Part shown: positions 51,584-60,694 of the stretch, in pieces
Layout of the letters: every line of letters starts with the position of its first letter
Position numbering within the stretch: the stretch's first letter is position 1
Assembly (NCBI RefSeq): GCF_026013645.1
Contig: NZ_CP110224.1
Span: 3,162,001 to 3,226,000 of the forward strand
Direction of reading: 5' to 3'
DNA from: Virgibacillus natechei
Lineage (GTDB): Bacteria > Bacillota > Bacilli > Bacillales > Amphibacillaceae
Length of the DNA: 64,000 nt
The notes under the pieces: generated by a model
Database searches by the model: none
The model's input: the letters and a program-made list of their open reading frames with translations, nothing else
Told to the model about the DNA's origin: nothing
Program-made: the position numbers and the translations under genes

Positions 51584-52921
51584 TTACTCTTGCATTTCTT
51601 TAATTTTATCAGCCGCTTGTTCTAAGGCTTCCTCAGGACTCTGCGAATCATTACGCAAAACATCATTCGTAGTATTCGTATGATACTCATCTATTACATC
51701 TGGAGTATTCTCTGTTATATTTAGCACATTAATTTCTTCCCTGACTTCAAGTAATATATCAAAAATATTATCACTGAAATAATCATAGTAAATATTATCT
51801 TCTCTTATTTCGTCACTTTCCCATGTATCCCAGCGAGGCGGGTCAAATCCAAGTACTTTCCATAAGTTTATATTTCCTTCTTCCGATATTTTTGCTTCAG
51901 CTAAAAATTCTTTAGCTAAATCTCCATTCTCAGATTCTTTCGTTACAACTGTGCCTGTACCACCCATACCCGCAGAGCGATTTCCTCCTTCTTCCCATGC
52001 TGGCATTGGGCGAATAGCCATTTTACCTTCAAGGTCAGGCATACTATCAATAAATCTTCCCATATACCAAATTGGCGCTAAAACACTTGCTGCACCTCCA
52101 TCATTCATATACCCGTAAAATTCTTCTGATTGATTCATTCCACCTGGAGTTAGTTCAGCAATTTCGTGTTCATAGACTGCATCATGCAAGAATTGAAGTG
52201 TTTCGGCGTTTACTTCATTATCTAATATAACTTCTCCATTCTCATCAAAAGCATCAGATTCTTGTTGAGAAATCATTGGCCATAAATCCATCAACCAGTC
52301 TTCGGTACCTACATTCCACATCATCGAATCGGTATTTTCTGTTACCTTCATTCCAGCTTCTATATAATCATCCCAAGTTACTATAGAGTCAATATCCACA
52401 CCTGCTTCATCCATTATTTCTGTATTATAATACATAACCGTCGCCCCTACATGAGTAGGTATACCATAATAATTCCCATCTTGTGCATAAAGGTCAAAAC
52501 GCGTTTCTACGGATTGATCTAAAACTGGTTCAACATATTCATTCATTGGTTCTAATGCCACTTCTCCTTGTAAATAGTTTGCAAATTGACCAGCTTCTAT
52601 ATCTGCGATATCAGGTCCACCTTGCCCTGATTGAATTGCAAGTAGAAGATTATTGTGCATTTGCTCAAATGGATATGTTTCTGCTACCAACTGAATTGGT
52701 CTATCGGGATGTTCCTCATTCCATCGTTCAGCAGCATCGCTATAAAGGTCTATATGCTGACCAACAAATGTCCACAAAGTGATTTCAGTTGCATCTTCGA
52801 TTTCTTCGCCGATAACTTCTACCTCTTCTGCTTCACCAGAGGCATCGTCATCACCTCCGCAAGCTGCAAGCACTAAGGCAATAATTCCAATAAACAACAT
52901 TAATAAACTCTTATTTTTCAT
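51584..52921 (-). CDS. araN: Arabino-oligosaccharide-binding lipoprotein (AraN type)
   Basis: A 445-residue CUT1 binding lipoprotein. The signal peptide ends with the lipobox LAAC (Cys21), followed by an acidic linker and bilobed fold (ITLWTFVGQHIDLY, GIPTHVGATVMYYNTEIMDEAG). The start at 52921 follows GGGGGGT; a reading from 52936 is unlikely. It has its own promoter with AraR-like and cre boxes, and its permeases are araP and araQ. Substrate by context: arabinan-derived oligomers. Confidence 0.88.
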   Translation of the reverse strand: MKNKSLLMLFIGIIALVLAACGGDDDASGEAEEVEVIGEEIEDATEITLWTFVGQHIDLYSDAAERWNEEHPDRPIQLVAETYPFEQMHNNLLLAIQSGQGGPDIADIEAGQFANYLQGEVALEPMNEYVEPVLDQSVETRFDLYAQDGNYYGIPTHVGATVMYYNTEIMDEAGVDIDSIVTWDDYIEAGMKVTENTDSMMWNVGTEDWLMDLWPMISQQESDAFDENGEVILDNEVNAETLQFLHDAVYEHEIAELTPGGMNQSEEFYGYMNDGGAASVLAPIWYMGRFIDSMPDLEGKMAIRPMPAWEEGGNRSAGMGGTGTVVTKESENGDLAKEFLAEAKISEEGNINLWKVLGFDPPRWDTWESDEIREDNIYYDYFSDNIFDILLEVREEINVLNITENTPDVIDEYHTNTTNDVLRNDSQSPEEALEQAADKIKEMQE

Positions 52922-52941
52922 TTCACTACCCCCCATATGTT

Positions 52942-52955
52942 TTTAAGCGTTTTCA
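52942..52955 (-). promoter_or_regulatory. cre box upstream of araN
   Basis: The minus strand reads TGAAAACGCTTAAA, with one mismatch from the cre consensus, 21 bases upstream of the start codon and far downstream of the promoter. Confidence 0.6.
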
Positions 52956-53145
52956 ACAATAAATACTAAAAATACTAAAAATATTAAAAAAACAATATGT
53001 TCGCCTCACCCCCCAGGATCTTTAAAGGAATTACGTGTTAACTGTTAACGCATACATAAACTTTTATAAAATAATAAATAAACATATAATAAGGCATAGC
53101 ATCTTATTGTTCCATATGTTTTTAGAAATATCTTTCTCATTTAAA

Positions 53146-53174
53146 ATAGTACCATTCGCCTATTTAGTTGTCAA
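53146..53174 (-). promoter_or_regulatory. araN promoter
   Basis: The minus strand has TTGACA (53169-53174), 17 bases, then TACTAT (53146-53151). An AraR-like box with a GGTACGTATAAC core lies just upstream (about 53194-53210). The 52,922-53,243 gap otherwise contains a long 5-prime leader only. Confidence 0.75.
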
Positions 53175-53193
53175 TAAGTTTTTGTTAAATAAC

Positions 53194-53210
53194 AAAAAAG
53201 TTATACGTAC
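53194..53210. promoter_or_regulatory. AraR-like box upstream of araN
   Basis: The core TTATACGTACC resembles half of the AraR consensus (ATTTGTACGTACAAAT type). It is imperfect, so confidence is moderate. Confidence 0.4.
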
Positions 53211-53243
53211 CAGATTTATTATCTATCAAACTTGTTAATTAAA

Positions 53244-54314
53244 CTAGAAAAAATATGGCCAGCCATCTTCCCAATACATACTTCTTATCTGCATCCGAAT
53301 CACACCATTGGCATCTCTGTCATAGTAGTGATGAACCATATAATACTTTCCACGATCTTTCAGAATATCCTGTCCACCAGGGCCAATTTGATTAGAGTGA
53401 CTGGAAAGAACTACTTCGCCTCCCCCTTTAGTTAGAGGAACTCCATCTTTGTCTACATAAGGCCCTGTTACATTTTCTGAACGCCCAATAGCTACCTTAT
53501 ATGTGCTATCTAAACCCGCACAACATTGATCCCATGAAGTTACTAGATAGTAATATTTCCCCTTTTTAAAAATTGTTGGTGCTTCAATGGTATTATGCTC
53601 CGTTGTCTTTTCACGGCTCGCTATTGTATATACTGGACCTATTGGTTCTGTCATGTTTTCCAGTTCCTGTAATTGAATGCCGCTAAAGTGCGATCCAAAT
53701 ACCATCCACCATTTTCCCTTATCCTTAAATACCGTTGGATCTATTGCGTTGTAATCCGCTTCACCAGGCTTTGAAGTTAAAACAGGGCCTAAGTCTTCCC
53801 AGCTATCAATATCACCAGGCTTATTGGATTTCGCAACACCTATAGCAGAATTATTCGTTCCAAAAATGGATGCCGAATAATATAAGTAAAATGTATTACC
53901 TTTTTTCACCACATGAGGCGCCCACAAATGTTCAATATTATAGTCCTCGACCCATTCAGGAACAGGAATTTCTCCAATAGCTTCCCATGATCCTCCTATA
54001 GTTTCTGTTGATTTTCGAAGATAAATTCCTCCAGGGTTAGAAGTATCTCGTGCCATACCAGTTGACACAACATAGTAAGTGTTACCGTCCTTAAAGATCG
54101 ATGGGTCATGCACTGGATCATCAATTTCTCCTTCTACATAGTCCCCAATTTCTCCAGTCATCGGTACTGTACCTTCGGGCGGGGCGTTATTCGATGGTTC
54201 TTTAACTTTTGCCTCTCCCCTTTCTTGATAATTTGAAAATAACAAAAACCCTACTATCATTACAGTTACAATCGACCATACGCCTCTTTTCATAAACTTT
54301 ACCTTGGCAATCAT
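53244..54314 (-). CDS. abnA: Secreted endo-1,5-alpha-L-arabinanase, GH43
   Basis: A 356-residue exported GH43 enzyme with one N-terminal membrane-type signal segment (about 10-28). The catalytic Asp is in VHDPSIFK, the second Asp in AIDPTVFKDKG, and the acid Glu in TIEAPTIFKKG. IEHLWAPHV and SWDQCCAGLDSTY are characteristic of arabinanases. The start is set at 54314, with AAAGGGGAA 6 bases upstream. It cleaves arabinan outside the cell to feed the AraNPQ importer. It is transcribed just upstream of araN, with its own leader. Confidence 0.93.
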   Translation of the reverse strand: MIAKVKFMKRGVWSIVTVMIVGFLLFSNYQERGEAKVKEPSNNAPPEGTVPMTGEIGDYVEGEIDDPVHDPSIFKDGNTYYVVSTGMARDTSNPGGIYLRKSTETIGGSWEAIGEIPVPEWVEDYNIEHLWAPHVVKKGNTFYLYYSASIFGTNNSAIGVAKSNKPGDIDSWEDLGPVLTSKPGEADYNAIDPTVFKDKGKWWMVFGSHFSGIQLQELENMTEPIGPVYTIASREKTTEHNTIEAPTIFKKGKYYYLVTSWDQCCAGLDSTYKVAIGRSENVTGPYVDKDGVPLTKGGGEVVLSSHSNQIGPGGQDILKDRGKYYMVHHYYDRDANGVIRMQIRSMYWEDGWPYFF

Positions 54315-54809
54315 TGTGCATTCCCCTTTCATATTGAGTAATACTTTCACTTCTATTAAGCGCTTTTATATTAAGAGTCAACCTAACATGTACTTACATA
54401 TGTGTCAATGCCAATAAGGAAGTTATTTATTTTGAAGCTATTAATGTAATGGTCCTTTGGCATAATCTACGTTATATTATCAAAGCTATGTTCTAAACCC
54501 CTTTTATTATAGTTGGCTCTGATAAACCAGTCCCGTCTGCTATAATCACTTTTTTCATTTTCTATCGCTTAGACAACATTAAAAGACACCTCACTCGTTC
54601 ATATAAGAACAAAAAAATTTTAACTCGTACTAATAAGATATTACGTTCATTATAAAATTAACATACTCATAGGAGCGATCTGAATGACTAAAAATGTAAA
54701 AACAATATCTTATCCTTCATGCTTTAGTTAATACCTCTTACCATATCCGTCACCATTAACACGCGTTGCATCAAAGTTACATACACATTGGTTAGATTTG
54801 ATTGCTTAC
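54315..54809. other. 495-base gap upstream of abnA
   Basis: On the minus strand a TTGACA (about 54404) with a poor -10 17 bases on, and an AAAAGCGCTTAAT cre-like half site (54355-54368), probably serve abnA. On the plus strand TAGGAG precedes a 15-codon ORF at 54684 (MTKNVKTISYPSCFS) followed by stops; a minus-strand stretch near 54,490-54,560 reads KKVIIADGTGLSEPTIIKG. Both look like gene debris without a recognisable family. Confidence 0.4.
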
Positions 54810-55967
54810 TTATTTATTTTTACTTAATACATCAAAAGCTACAGCACCTAATAATACAAGGCCTTTGATAGCTTGCTGCCAATCAATCCCTATACCCATG
54901 ATGGACATTCCATTATTTAACACACCCATAACTAAGGCACCTATTACAGCTCCAATTACTGTTCCAACACCGCCAGCCATTGAAGCCCCTCCAATCACTG
55001 CTGCAGCAATTGCGTCAAGTTCGAACAGGTTACCAGCTTGTGGTGTTGCAGCATTTAATCTACCAGCAAAAACAATACCCGCTAGTGCAGATAAGGCTCC
55101 CATATTAACAAATACCCAGAACTTCATTTTTTTCGTTTTAACACCTGATAACTGTGCAGCATTCGTGTTACCACCAACAGCATAAATATGTCTACCAGTG
55201 ACTGTTTTGTTCATAATAAATGTATATCCAACTATTAGTACCAATAAAATGATTAATACGTAAGGGATTCCTGCGTATTGCGCTAATACGTAAGTAAATA
55301 AGTTAATTAAACCAAGAAACAAAACAATCTTAACTATAAATATAGGAAAAGCCGTTGTGTTAAAGTTATATTTCTTATCTGTTCGTCGTAGATTCAACTC
55401 GTTAAGTATAAATAAAATTGATACTACTAAACCGATCAAAACAGTAAATACATCAATCTCTCCTCCACCAAATAAGTCAGGCAAGAAAGAAGAGCTCAAA
55501 CTTCGGAAACTTTCAGGAAATGGAGCTAGCGTTTGTCCGCCTAACACTACCAATGTCAGACCTCGGAAAATTAACATTCCACCCAATGTAACAATAAATG
55601 CTGGAATATTTACATAGGCAACCCAAAAACCTTGCCATGCTCCTATAATAGCTCCTATAACTAAACATAGTAATATTGCCAGATATACTGGTAAATCATA
55701 GGTTACTAACAATACACCTGCTACCGCTCCTATAAACGCAGCTACAGAACCAACTGATAAATCAATTTCTCCTGTAATTATAACCAGCATCATACCAATT
55801 GCTAATATAATAATATAGCTGTTTTGCATAATTATATTCGTTATATTTAATGGTGTTAATAGAATTCCACCCGTTAAAATCTGAAATAAAATGGTAATAC
55901 CAACTAACGCAATAATCATTCCGAATTTTCTCATGTTATTACTAACGAACTGTTTAATACCATCCAT
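54810..55967 (-). CDS. gguB: Monosaccharide ABC permease (GguB/XylH type, CUT2)
   Basis: A 385-residue very hydrophobic CUT2 permease with about ten membrane segments. GEIDLSVGSVAAFIGAVAGVL and the second-half AGRLNAATPQAGNLFELDAIAAAVIGGASMAGGVGT are typical of the RbsC/XylH family, and this length matches the multiple-monosaccharide importer of the ChvE-GguAB type. AGGAGG precedes the ATG. It follows the ATPase gene by 3 bases. Confidence 0.9.
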   Translation of the reverse strand: MDGIKQFVSNNMRKFGMIIALVGITILFQILTGGILLTPLNITNIIMQNSYIIILAIGMMLVIITGEIDLSVGSVAAFIGAVAGVLLVTYDLPVYLAILLCLVIGAIIGAWQGFWVAYVNIPAFIVTLGGMLIFRGLTLVVLGGQTLAPFPESFRSLSSSFLPDLFGGGEIDVFTVLIGLVVSILFILNELNLRRTDKKYNFNTTAFPIFIVKIVLFLGLINLFTYVLAQYAGIPYVLIILLVLIVGYTFIMNKTVTGRHIYAVGGNTNAAQLSGVKTKKMKFWVFVNMGALSALAGIVFAGRLNAATPQAGNLFELDAIAAAVIGGASMAGGVGTVIGAVIGALVMGVLNNGMSIMGIGIDWQQAIKGLVLLGAVAFDVLSKNK

Positions 55968-55970
55968 TGT

Positions 55971-57506
55971 TTACGACCTCCTGCTTTGCGTCATATATTT
56001 CATTAATGATTCTTGGTTTGCAACACTTATATCGTGATCTCCTGTAATTTCACCTTCACTAAGCGTATATATGCGATCACACATACCCAATAATTCAGGT
56101 AGTTCGGATGAAATCAAAATAATACTCTTCCCTTGCTCAGCAAGTTCGTTAATAACTTTATAGATTTCTAGTTTAGCTCCAACGTCTATTCCCCGGGTTG
56201 GCTCGTCTAATATTAAAATATCTGGATCAGTATATATCCACTTTCCTAACACTACCTTTTGTTGATTCCCCCCACTTAGGTTTACAGTTTTCTGTTGAAT
56301 ACTAGGAGTTTTAATATTAATTTTAGATTTAAGCATTTCTGCATCTATGGCTTCCTTATTTGAATCGACAATATTTTTTTTCGATAATTCATTTAAATTC
56401 GCTAGCGTTAAATTATCTTTAACACTATCAATTAGAATCAAACCATATTCTTTTCGATTCTCAGATACATAGGCGATGCCATGTTCAATTGCCTGACTTA
56501 CATTATGAAAAGTAACTTCTTTACCCTCTTTAAAAAGTTGACCTGAAATTTTTCTGCCATAGGACTTCCCAAACACACTCATTGCCAATTCTGTTCTTCC
56601 TGCCCCCATTAAACCAGCTATACCAACAATCTCTCCTCGTTTAACATTTATATTAACATTGTTTAATACTTGCCTTTCAGCGTCTTGTGCATGATATACA
56701 GACCAGTCTTTTATTTCAAAAACAACTTCATCTTTACTATTGTTTTTACGTTCTGGGTATAAATTTGATAAGTCACGCCCAACCATATCTTTGATTATTT
56801 TATTCTCGGTAACTTTATCTTTCTTAATAGAATATGTATTAACTGTTTGCCCATCGCGAATTACCGTTATGCTATCTGCCACCTTAAAAAGTTCGTTTAA
56901 TTTATGGGAAATCATAATAGACGTCATGCCTTGTTTCTTGAATTCTAGTAATAGCTGTAAAAGATTTTCACTATCTTCTTCATTTAAAGCAGCTGTTGGT
57001 TCATCCAAAATTAATAGTTTTACTTCTTTAGATAGCGCCTTAGCAATTTCCACTAATTGTTGTTGACCTACTCCGATGTTTTTGATTTTCTCTTGAGGAT
57101 CTACCTTCAGACCAACTTTACCTAGCAACTCTCTTGTATCCATAATTGTTTTATTCCAATTAATAATACCTTTCTTCGCATTCTCATTTCCTAAAAATAT
57201 ATTTTCTGCAATCGATAAATCAGGGATCAAAGCAAGCTCTTGATGAATAATAACAATACCTAAATCCTCACTTCCATTAATACTTTTAAATTCACATCTA
57301 TTTTCCTGAAAAACAATATCCCCAGCGTATGTCCCATATGGATGCACGCCACTTAACACTTTCATTAAAGTTGACTTTCCTGCACCATTTTCACCTATAA
57401 GTGCATGTATTTCACCTTCATCAACTTTAAAGTTTACATCTTCTAATGCTTTAACACCTGGAAATGTTTTTGTTATTCCTTTCATTTCCAAAATTGTCGC
57501 TGCCAT
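55971..57506 (-). CDS. gguA: Monosaccharide ABC ATPase (GguA/XylG type, CUT2)
   Basis: A 511-residue ATPase with two ABC domains. Domain 1 has Walker [10 protein letters not shown], signature [15 protein letters not shown] and Walker [12 protein letters not shown]. Domain 2 has a degenerate Walker A ([10 protein letters not shown]), a signature in [14 protein letters not shown] and [17 protein letters not shown]. The start is at 57506 after AGAAGGTG. It drives the GguB-type permease; likely substrates are arabinose, galactose or xylose. Confidence 0.94.
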   Translation of the reverse strand: MAATILEMKGITKTFPGVKALEDVNFKVDEGEIHALIGENGAGKSTLMKVLSGVHPYGTYAGDIVFQENRCEFKSINGSEDLGIVIIHQELALIPDLSIAENIFLGNENAKKGIINWNKTIMDTRELLGKVGLKVDPQEKIKNIGVGQQQLVEIAKALSKEVKLLILDEPTAALNEEDSENLLQLLLEFKKQGMTSIMISHKLNELFKVADSITVIRDGQTVNTYSIKKDKVTENKIIKDMVGRDLSNLYPERKNNSKDEVVFEIKDWSVYHAQDAERQVLNNVNINVKRGEIVGIAGLMGAGRTELAMSVFGKSYGRKISGQLFKEGKEVTFHNVSQAIEHGIAYVSENRKEYGLILIDSVKDNLTLANLNELSKKNIVDSNKEAIDAEMLKSKINIKTPSIQQKTVNLSGGNQQKVVLGKWIYTDPDILILDEPTRGIDVGAKLEIYKVINELAEQGKSIILISSELPELLGMCDRIYTLSEGEITGDHDISVANQESLMKYMTQSRRS

Positions 57507-57538
57507 TGTTATCACACCTTCTTTAATGAAAATAAGTG

Positions 57539-57573
57539 GGATGATTTAGCGCTTTCATTATGCTAAATCATCC
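57539..57573 (-). terminator. Hairpin between binding protein and ATPase genes
   Basis: A perfect 12-bp inverted repeat with an 11-base loop. No clear T run follows on the minus strand, so it may stabilise the binding-protein mRNA or partly terminate. The left stem and loop also contain a cre-like half (TGAAAGCGCT on the minus strand). Confidence 0.6.
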
Positions 57574-57589
57574 ATGTTAATGTTTAATA

Positions 57590-58669
57590 TTACTGTAGTT
57601 GGTCTTCTGTATAATAACCTGAATCTATAAGCTCTTCTTCATAATTATCGATATCTACAGAAATTGGTTCTAATAAGTTAGATGGAACCACTTTCTCTCC
57701 ATTTTCGTATGTTTCTGTATCATTTACTTCAGGTTCTTCGTCATTAAGTATTGAGTCTGTCATATCAACCGCACTTTCAGCTAACTTTCTTGTATCTTTA
57801 AATATTGTTTGTGTTTGTTCACCAGCAATAATAGATTTGATGGATGATAATTCTGCGTCTTGTCCAGTAACAATTGGCATTGAATTAGAATCTGAACCAT
57901 AACCCACTGCTTTTAATGAGGAAATTACTCCTCTACTTATACCATCAAAGGGTGAGTAAACCACATCTATTTCTTCACTGGAATAATGGGCACTTAATAA
58001 GTTATCCATACGTTCTTGCGCCTCAGCTCCGTCCCATCTTAGTGTTGCACCTTGTTCGAAATCAGTCTGGTCACTTTGAACTACTAATTGACCTTCATCG
58101 ATATACGACTGAAGTACTGACATTGCACCATCCCAGTAGAAATACGCATTGTTATCATCTGGTGATCCAGCAAAAAGTTCAATATTAAACGGACCTTCTC
58201 CATCTGCTAATTCTAATTCCTCTTCAATGTATTGACCCTGTAGCTCTCCAACTTTAAAGTTATCAAATGTTGCATAATAACTAACATGATCACTGTTCAT
58301 AATTAAACGATCATATGCAATCACTGGGATTTCCTGGTTTTCTGCTTGTTCTAATACTTCTGTCAGTGCTTCTCCATCAATAGATGCAATAACAAGGGCA
58401 TCTACACCCCTGGTTATCATGTTTTCGATTTGTGAAACTTGGTTTTCAACAACGTCTTCTGCGTATTGTAAATCAACTTCATAACCTAATTCTTCAAATT
58501 CGCTTTCCATGTTCTCTCCATCAAGCACCCATCTTTCAGAGGATTGTGTAGGCATAGCTATTCCCACTGTTTCGCTATCCCCTCCACCTTCACTACTAGC
58601 ATCATCACTGCACCCTACTATTACAATAGCAAGTATTATAATAGAGACAATCCAACTAAATTTCTTCAT
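57590..58669 (-). CDS. chvE: Monosaccharide-binding lipoprotein (ChvE type)
   Basis: A 359-residue periplasmic-binding-protein-like lipoprotein of the ribose/xylose class. Lipobox VIVGC (Cys21) is followed by VGIAMPTQSSERWVLDGENM, the family's first strand and helix, and DALVIASIDGEAL, AYDRLI and VTGQDAELSSIKSI further on. GGGGGAAAAG precedes the ATG at 58669. It is the first gene of the chvE-gguA-gguB operon. Confidence 0.92.
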   Translation of the reverse strand: MKKFSWIVSIIILAIVIVGCSDDASSEGGGDSETVGIAMPTQSSERWVLDGENMESEFEELGYEVDLQYAEDVVENQVSQIENMITRGVDALVIASIDGEALTEVLEQAENQEIPVIAYDRLIMNSDHVSYYATFDNFKVGELQGQYIEEELELADGEGPFNIELFAGSPDDNNAYFYWDGAMSVLQSYIDEGQLVVQSDQTDFEQGATLRWDGAEAQERMDNLLSAHYSSEEIDVVYSPFDGISRGVISSLKAVGYGSDSNSMPIVTGQDAELSSIKSIIAGEQTQTIFKDTRKLAESAVDMTDSILNDEEPEVNDTETYENGEKVVPSNLLEPISVDIDNYEEELIDSGYYTEDQLQ

Positions 58670-58707
58670 TTCTTTTCCCCCTAAATTGTAATTATACAAA
58701 AAATAAT

Positions 58708-58721
58708 AGATAACGCTTTCA
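58708..58721 (-). promoter_or_regulatory. cre box upstream of chvE
   Basis: The minus strand reads TGAAAGCGTTATCT, one mismatch from the consensus, 39 bases before the start codon. Confidence 0.65.
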
Positions 58722-58763
58722 TGCAAACGTAAATTTTTTTATTTTGCATAATAACAAAAAATC

Positions 58764-58780
58764 ATGCGTACAACATGCAT
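58764..58780. promoter_or_regulatory. Second AraR-like box upstream of chvE
   Basis: ATGCGTACAACATGCAT shares the CGTACAA core with the box at 58797. Spacing of 33 bases would put both on the same DNA face, as in looping AraR operators. Confidence 0.45.
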
Positions 58781-58796
58781 ACCATTTAATATCATC

Positions 58797-58812
58797 TTAT
58801 ACGTACAATTAT
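58797..58812. promoter_or_regulatory. AraR-like box at the chvE promoter
   Basis: TTATACGTACAATTAT (minus strand ATAATTGTACGTATAA) closely fits the AraR consensus of Bacillus subtilis and overlaps the downstream edge of the -10 box. Confidence 0.65.
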
Positions 58813-58839
58813 TATAAAACAGTTCTACTCACTTTGCAA
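58811..58839 (-). promoter_or_regulatory. chvE-gguAB promoter
   Basis: The minus strand has TTGCAA (58834-58839), a 17-base spacer and TATAAT (58811-58816). Confidence 0.8.
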
Positions 58840-58871
58840 TAATAGTTTAAAATTATTTGAAAATTCTATAT

Positions 58872-58908
58872 AAAAAAATGTCATCTTATATATCAAAGTA
58901 AGATGACA
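58872..58908 (-). terminator. Terminator after the AraR remnant
   Basis: A perfect 10-bp stem (TGTCATCTTA/TAAGATGACA) with a 10-base loop and T7 on the minus strand, 14 bases after the remnant's stop. Confidence 0.9.
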
Positions 58909-58921
58909 ATTGAAGTAACTT

Positions 58922-59217
58922 TTATTTTACTTTATCTCTCGTCGATTTTATCAAATCTAAAACTGTATTTGCTGCAGCGTCTCCCTTTTCACTTTTTGGA
59001 TGCTCGATGGAAGTTAATTTAACCTCTGATACGTCTGCTAAAAAAGAATCATCATACCCAACAATAGATATATCTTGAGGTACCTGTATATTGTCCGTTC
59101 GCAATATATCGAGTAACTTCATTGCGAGTTCATAATTATAACAAACCAACCCCGTAATCGAGTTGTTCTTTACAGCTAATACCACATTCTTCTGATCTAT
59201 TTGTAATAATTTATCTT
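58922..59217 (-). pseudogene. araR: Truncated AraR-like (GntR/LacI) regulator
   Basis: About 98 codons of the C-terminal effector domain of a LacI-type fold: ITGLVCYNYELAMKLLDILR, VPQDISIVGYDDSFLADV and the TSIEHPKSEKGDAAANTVLDLI end typical of AraR. The N-terminal GntR DNA-binding domain and the first half of the sensor are missing, and the frame is closed by a stop just upstream. It keeps its terminator. An intact AraR would have to be elsewhere to use the boxes found here. Confidence 0.8.
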
Positions 59218-59292
59218 TTTATTTATCAACTATTCAAATAATTTAATATTAAAATTAATACATAGATTTAGCACTAATCATATTTTAGTTAG

Positions 59293-59718
59293 CTATGTAA
59301 TTATTGCTTTAATATGCATTTTTGATAAATTTACTGCTTTATTTTTTGATAAGTAAATAACAAATGCAATCAAAAATATTACAAATCCTATAATGTCCAT
59401 AGAAAATAATTGGACTATTCCCCATATAAAAATCCAAATTAATACTTTGTATTGAATGATATTATCCTGCATTTTTAATGCAACAAGGAAGTTCACGATG
59501 GAACCCACGAACATGAATAAACCGAATGTTAATATCACTCTCGATAGATTATCTATCAATTGCGTTCCTGTTATCATCAAATTAAAATCAGCGTTTTGTA
59601 GCTGTTGAGCGCCTTCTTTATTGAACCATGTGTTATAACTAAAAATTGTTAAAAGAGAGGTGAATAGGTTCCAAATCGATCCAATTATTAACAATTTCCT
59701 TTCCAAACCTCTGTTCAT
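59293..59718 (-). CDS. Small four-helix membrane protein, unknown function
   Basis: A 141-residue protein with four predicted membrane segments (about 9-28, 55-74, 88-100 and 102-122). It resembles DUF4064-type proteins in layout only. AAAAGGTGAGG precedes the ATG. It follows the permease at 59801 by 82 bases and is probably the last gene of that ABC operon. No family identified with confidence. Confidence 0.7.
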   Translation of the reverse strand: MNRGLERKLLIIGSIWNLFTSLLTIFSYNTWFNKEGAQQLQNADFNLMITGTQLIDNLSRVILTFGLFMFVGSIVNFLVALKMQDNIIQYKVLIWIFIWGIVQLFSMDIIGFVIFLIAFVIYLSKNKAVNLSKMHIKAIIT

Positions 59719-59800
59719 TTTTGATTCCTCACCTTTTCAAACAGATTTTTTCCTGGGAAGTACTACCAAATAATCTGCCCCCATATCTTAAACTGGTTTC

Positions 59801-60655
59801 TTATCCTTTAATACCAGAACTCAAGTCCAGTGACTGTACAAAGTACTTTTGTGCGAAGAAAAATAATAACATTGTTGGAATTACAGCTAATAATGCCGAA
59901 CCCATTAATTGTCCAATCATACTATAATTACCATAAACATCTTGTAGCAAAAGCAATCCAGCTGTAACAGGCATTTTTTCCACATCCGTATAAACGATAA
60001 CTGGCCAGAGAAAATCATTCCATGATCCTGTAAATGAAAATAAAGCACACACAATTAAAACTGGCTTAATCATTGGTAAAATTATCTTGTAGTATATTTT
60101 AAAATCACTCGCACCATCTATACGTGCTGATTCATCCAAATCCTTCGGTATCCCTTTCATAAACTGTCTAACTAAAAATATATTCCCCATTCCTGCTAAT
60201 CCTGGAACTATCATTGCCCAAGGTGTGTTAACCCAACCTAACGTATCGATAATTTTATAAGAAGGAATTAAATTTACAACATTAGGAAAGAAAGAAATAC
60301 CTAGTAATGTAAAAAATAATACATCTCTTCCTTTAAACTTCATACGAGAATAACCATATGCTGTAACTGAAATAACAACAAGCACTAAGAATGTATGTGT
60401 AGTTGAGATGAATATGGAGTTCCATATCCAACGTAAAATAGGTGCTGTTGATGTATCACTCAAAACTGCAGCGTAGTTTTCAATTACCCAGTTAACGGGT
60501 AATAGTCTAAAACCAGTGGAAACGACTTCTGTTTGAGAGCGAAATGATGTAGCAATACCAAATATAAGGGGAATAATCCAAATCAAACAAACAACGATTA
60601 AAAATAGATAAGCTAGATATTTTGATATATTAATTTTTTTAAAAATTTAGTCATC
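59801..60655 (-). CDS. Sugar ABC permease (MalG type) with a frameshift near its start
   Basis: The main frame from about 60635 encodes a MalG-type permease with six membrane segments and the EAA loop DLDESARIDGASDFKIYYKIILPMIKPV. The only well-placed start, ATG at 60655 preceded by AAAGGAAGGG, is out of frame with the body: MTKFLKK enters an A7 run (60635-60641) and stops soon after. One extra A would give MTKFLKKINISKYLAYL, a normal permease N-terminus. Either a sequencing error, slippage, or a mutation; a TTG at 60586 would give a truncated first helix. It pairs with the permease at 60695. Confidence 0.8.
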
Positions 60656-60694
60656 CCTTCCTTTCTTGAATCCATTCCTAATAAGCATCGTTAT

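Noticed and set aside
53035..53238. Plus-strand ORF in the araN leader
   Set aside because: It is AT-driven, lacks a ribosome site and overlaps the araN promoter.
57539..57573. Full cre site in the chvE-gguA gap
   Set aside because: Only the left half fits; the right half is fixed by the hairpin, so the hairpin explains the sequence better.
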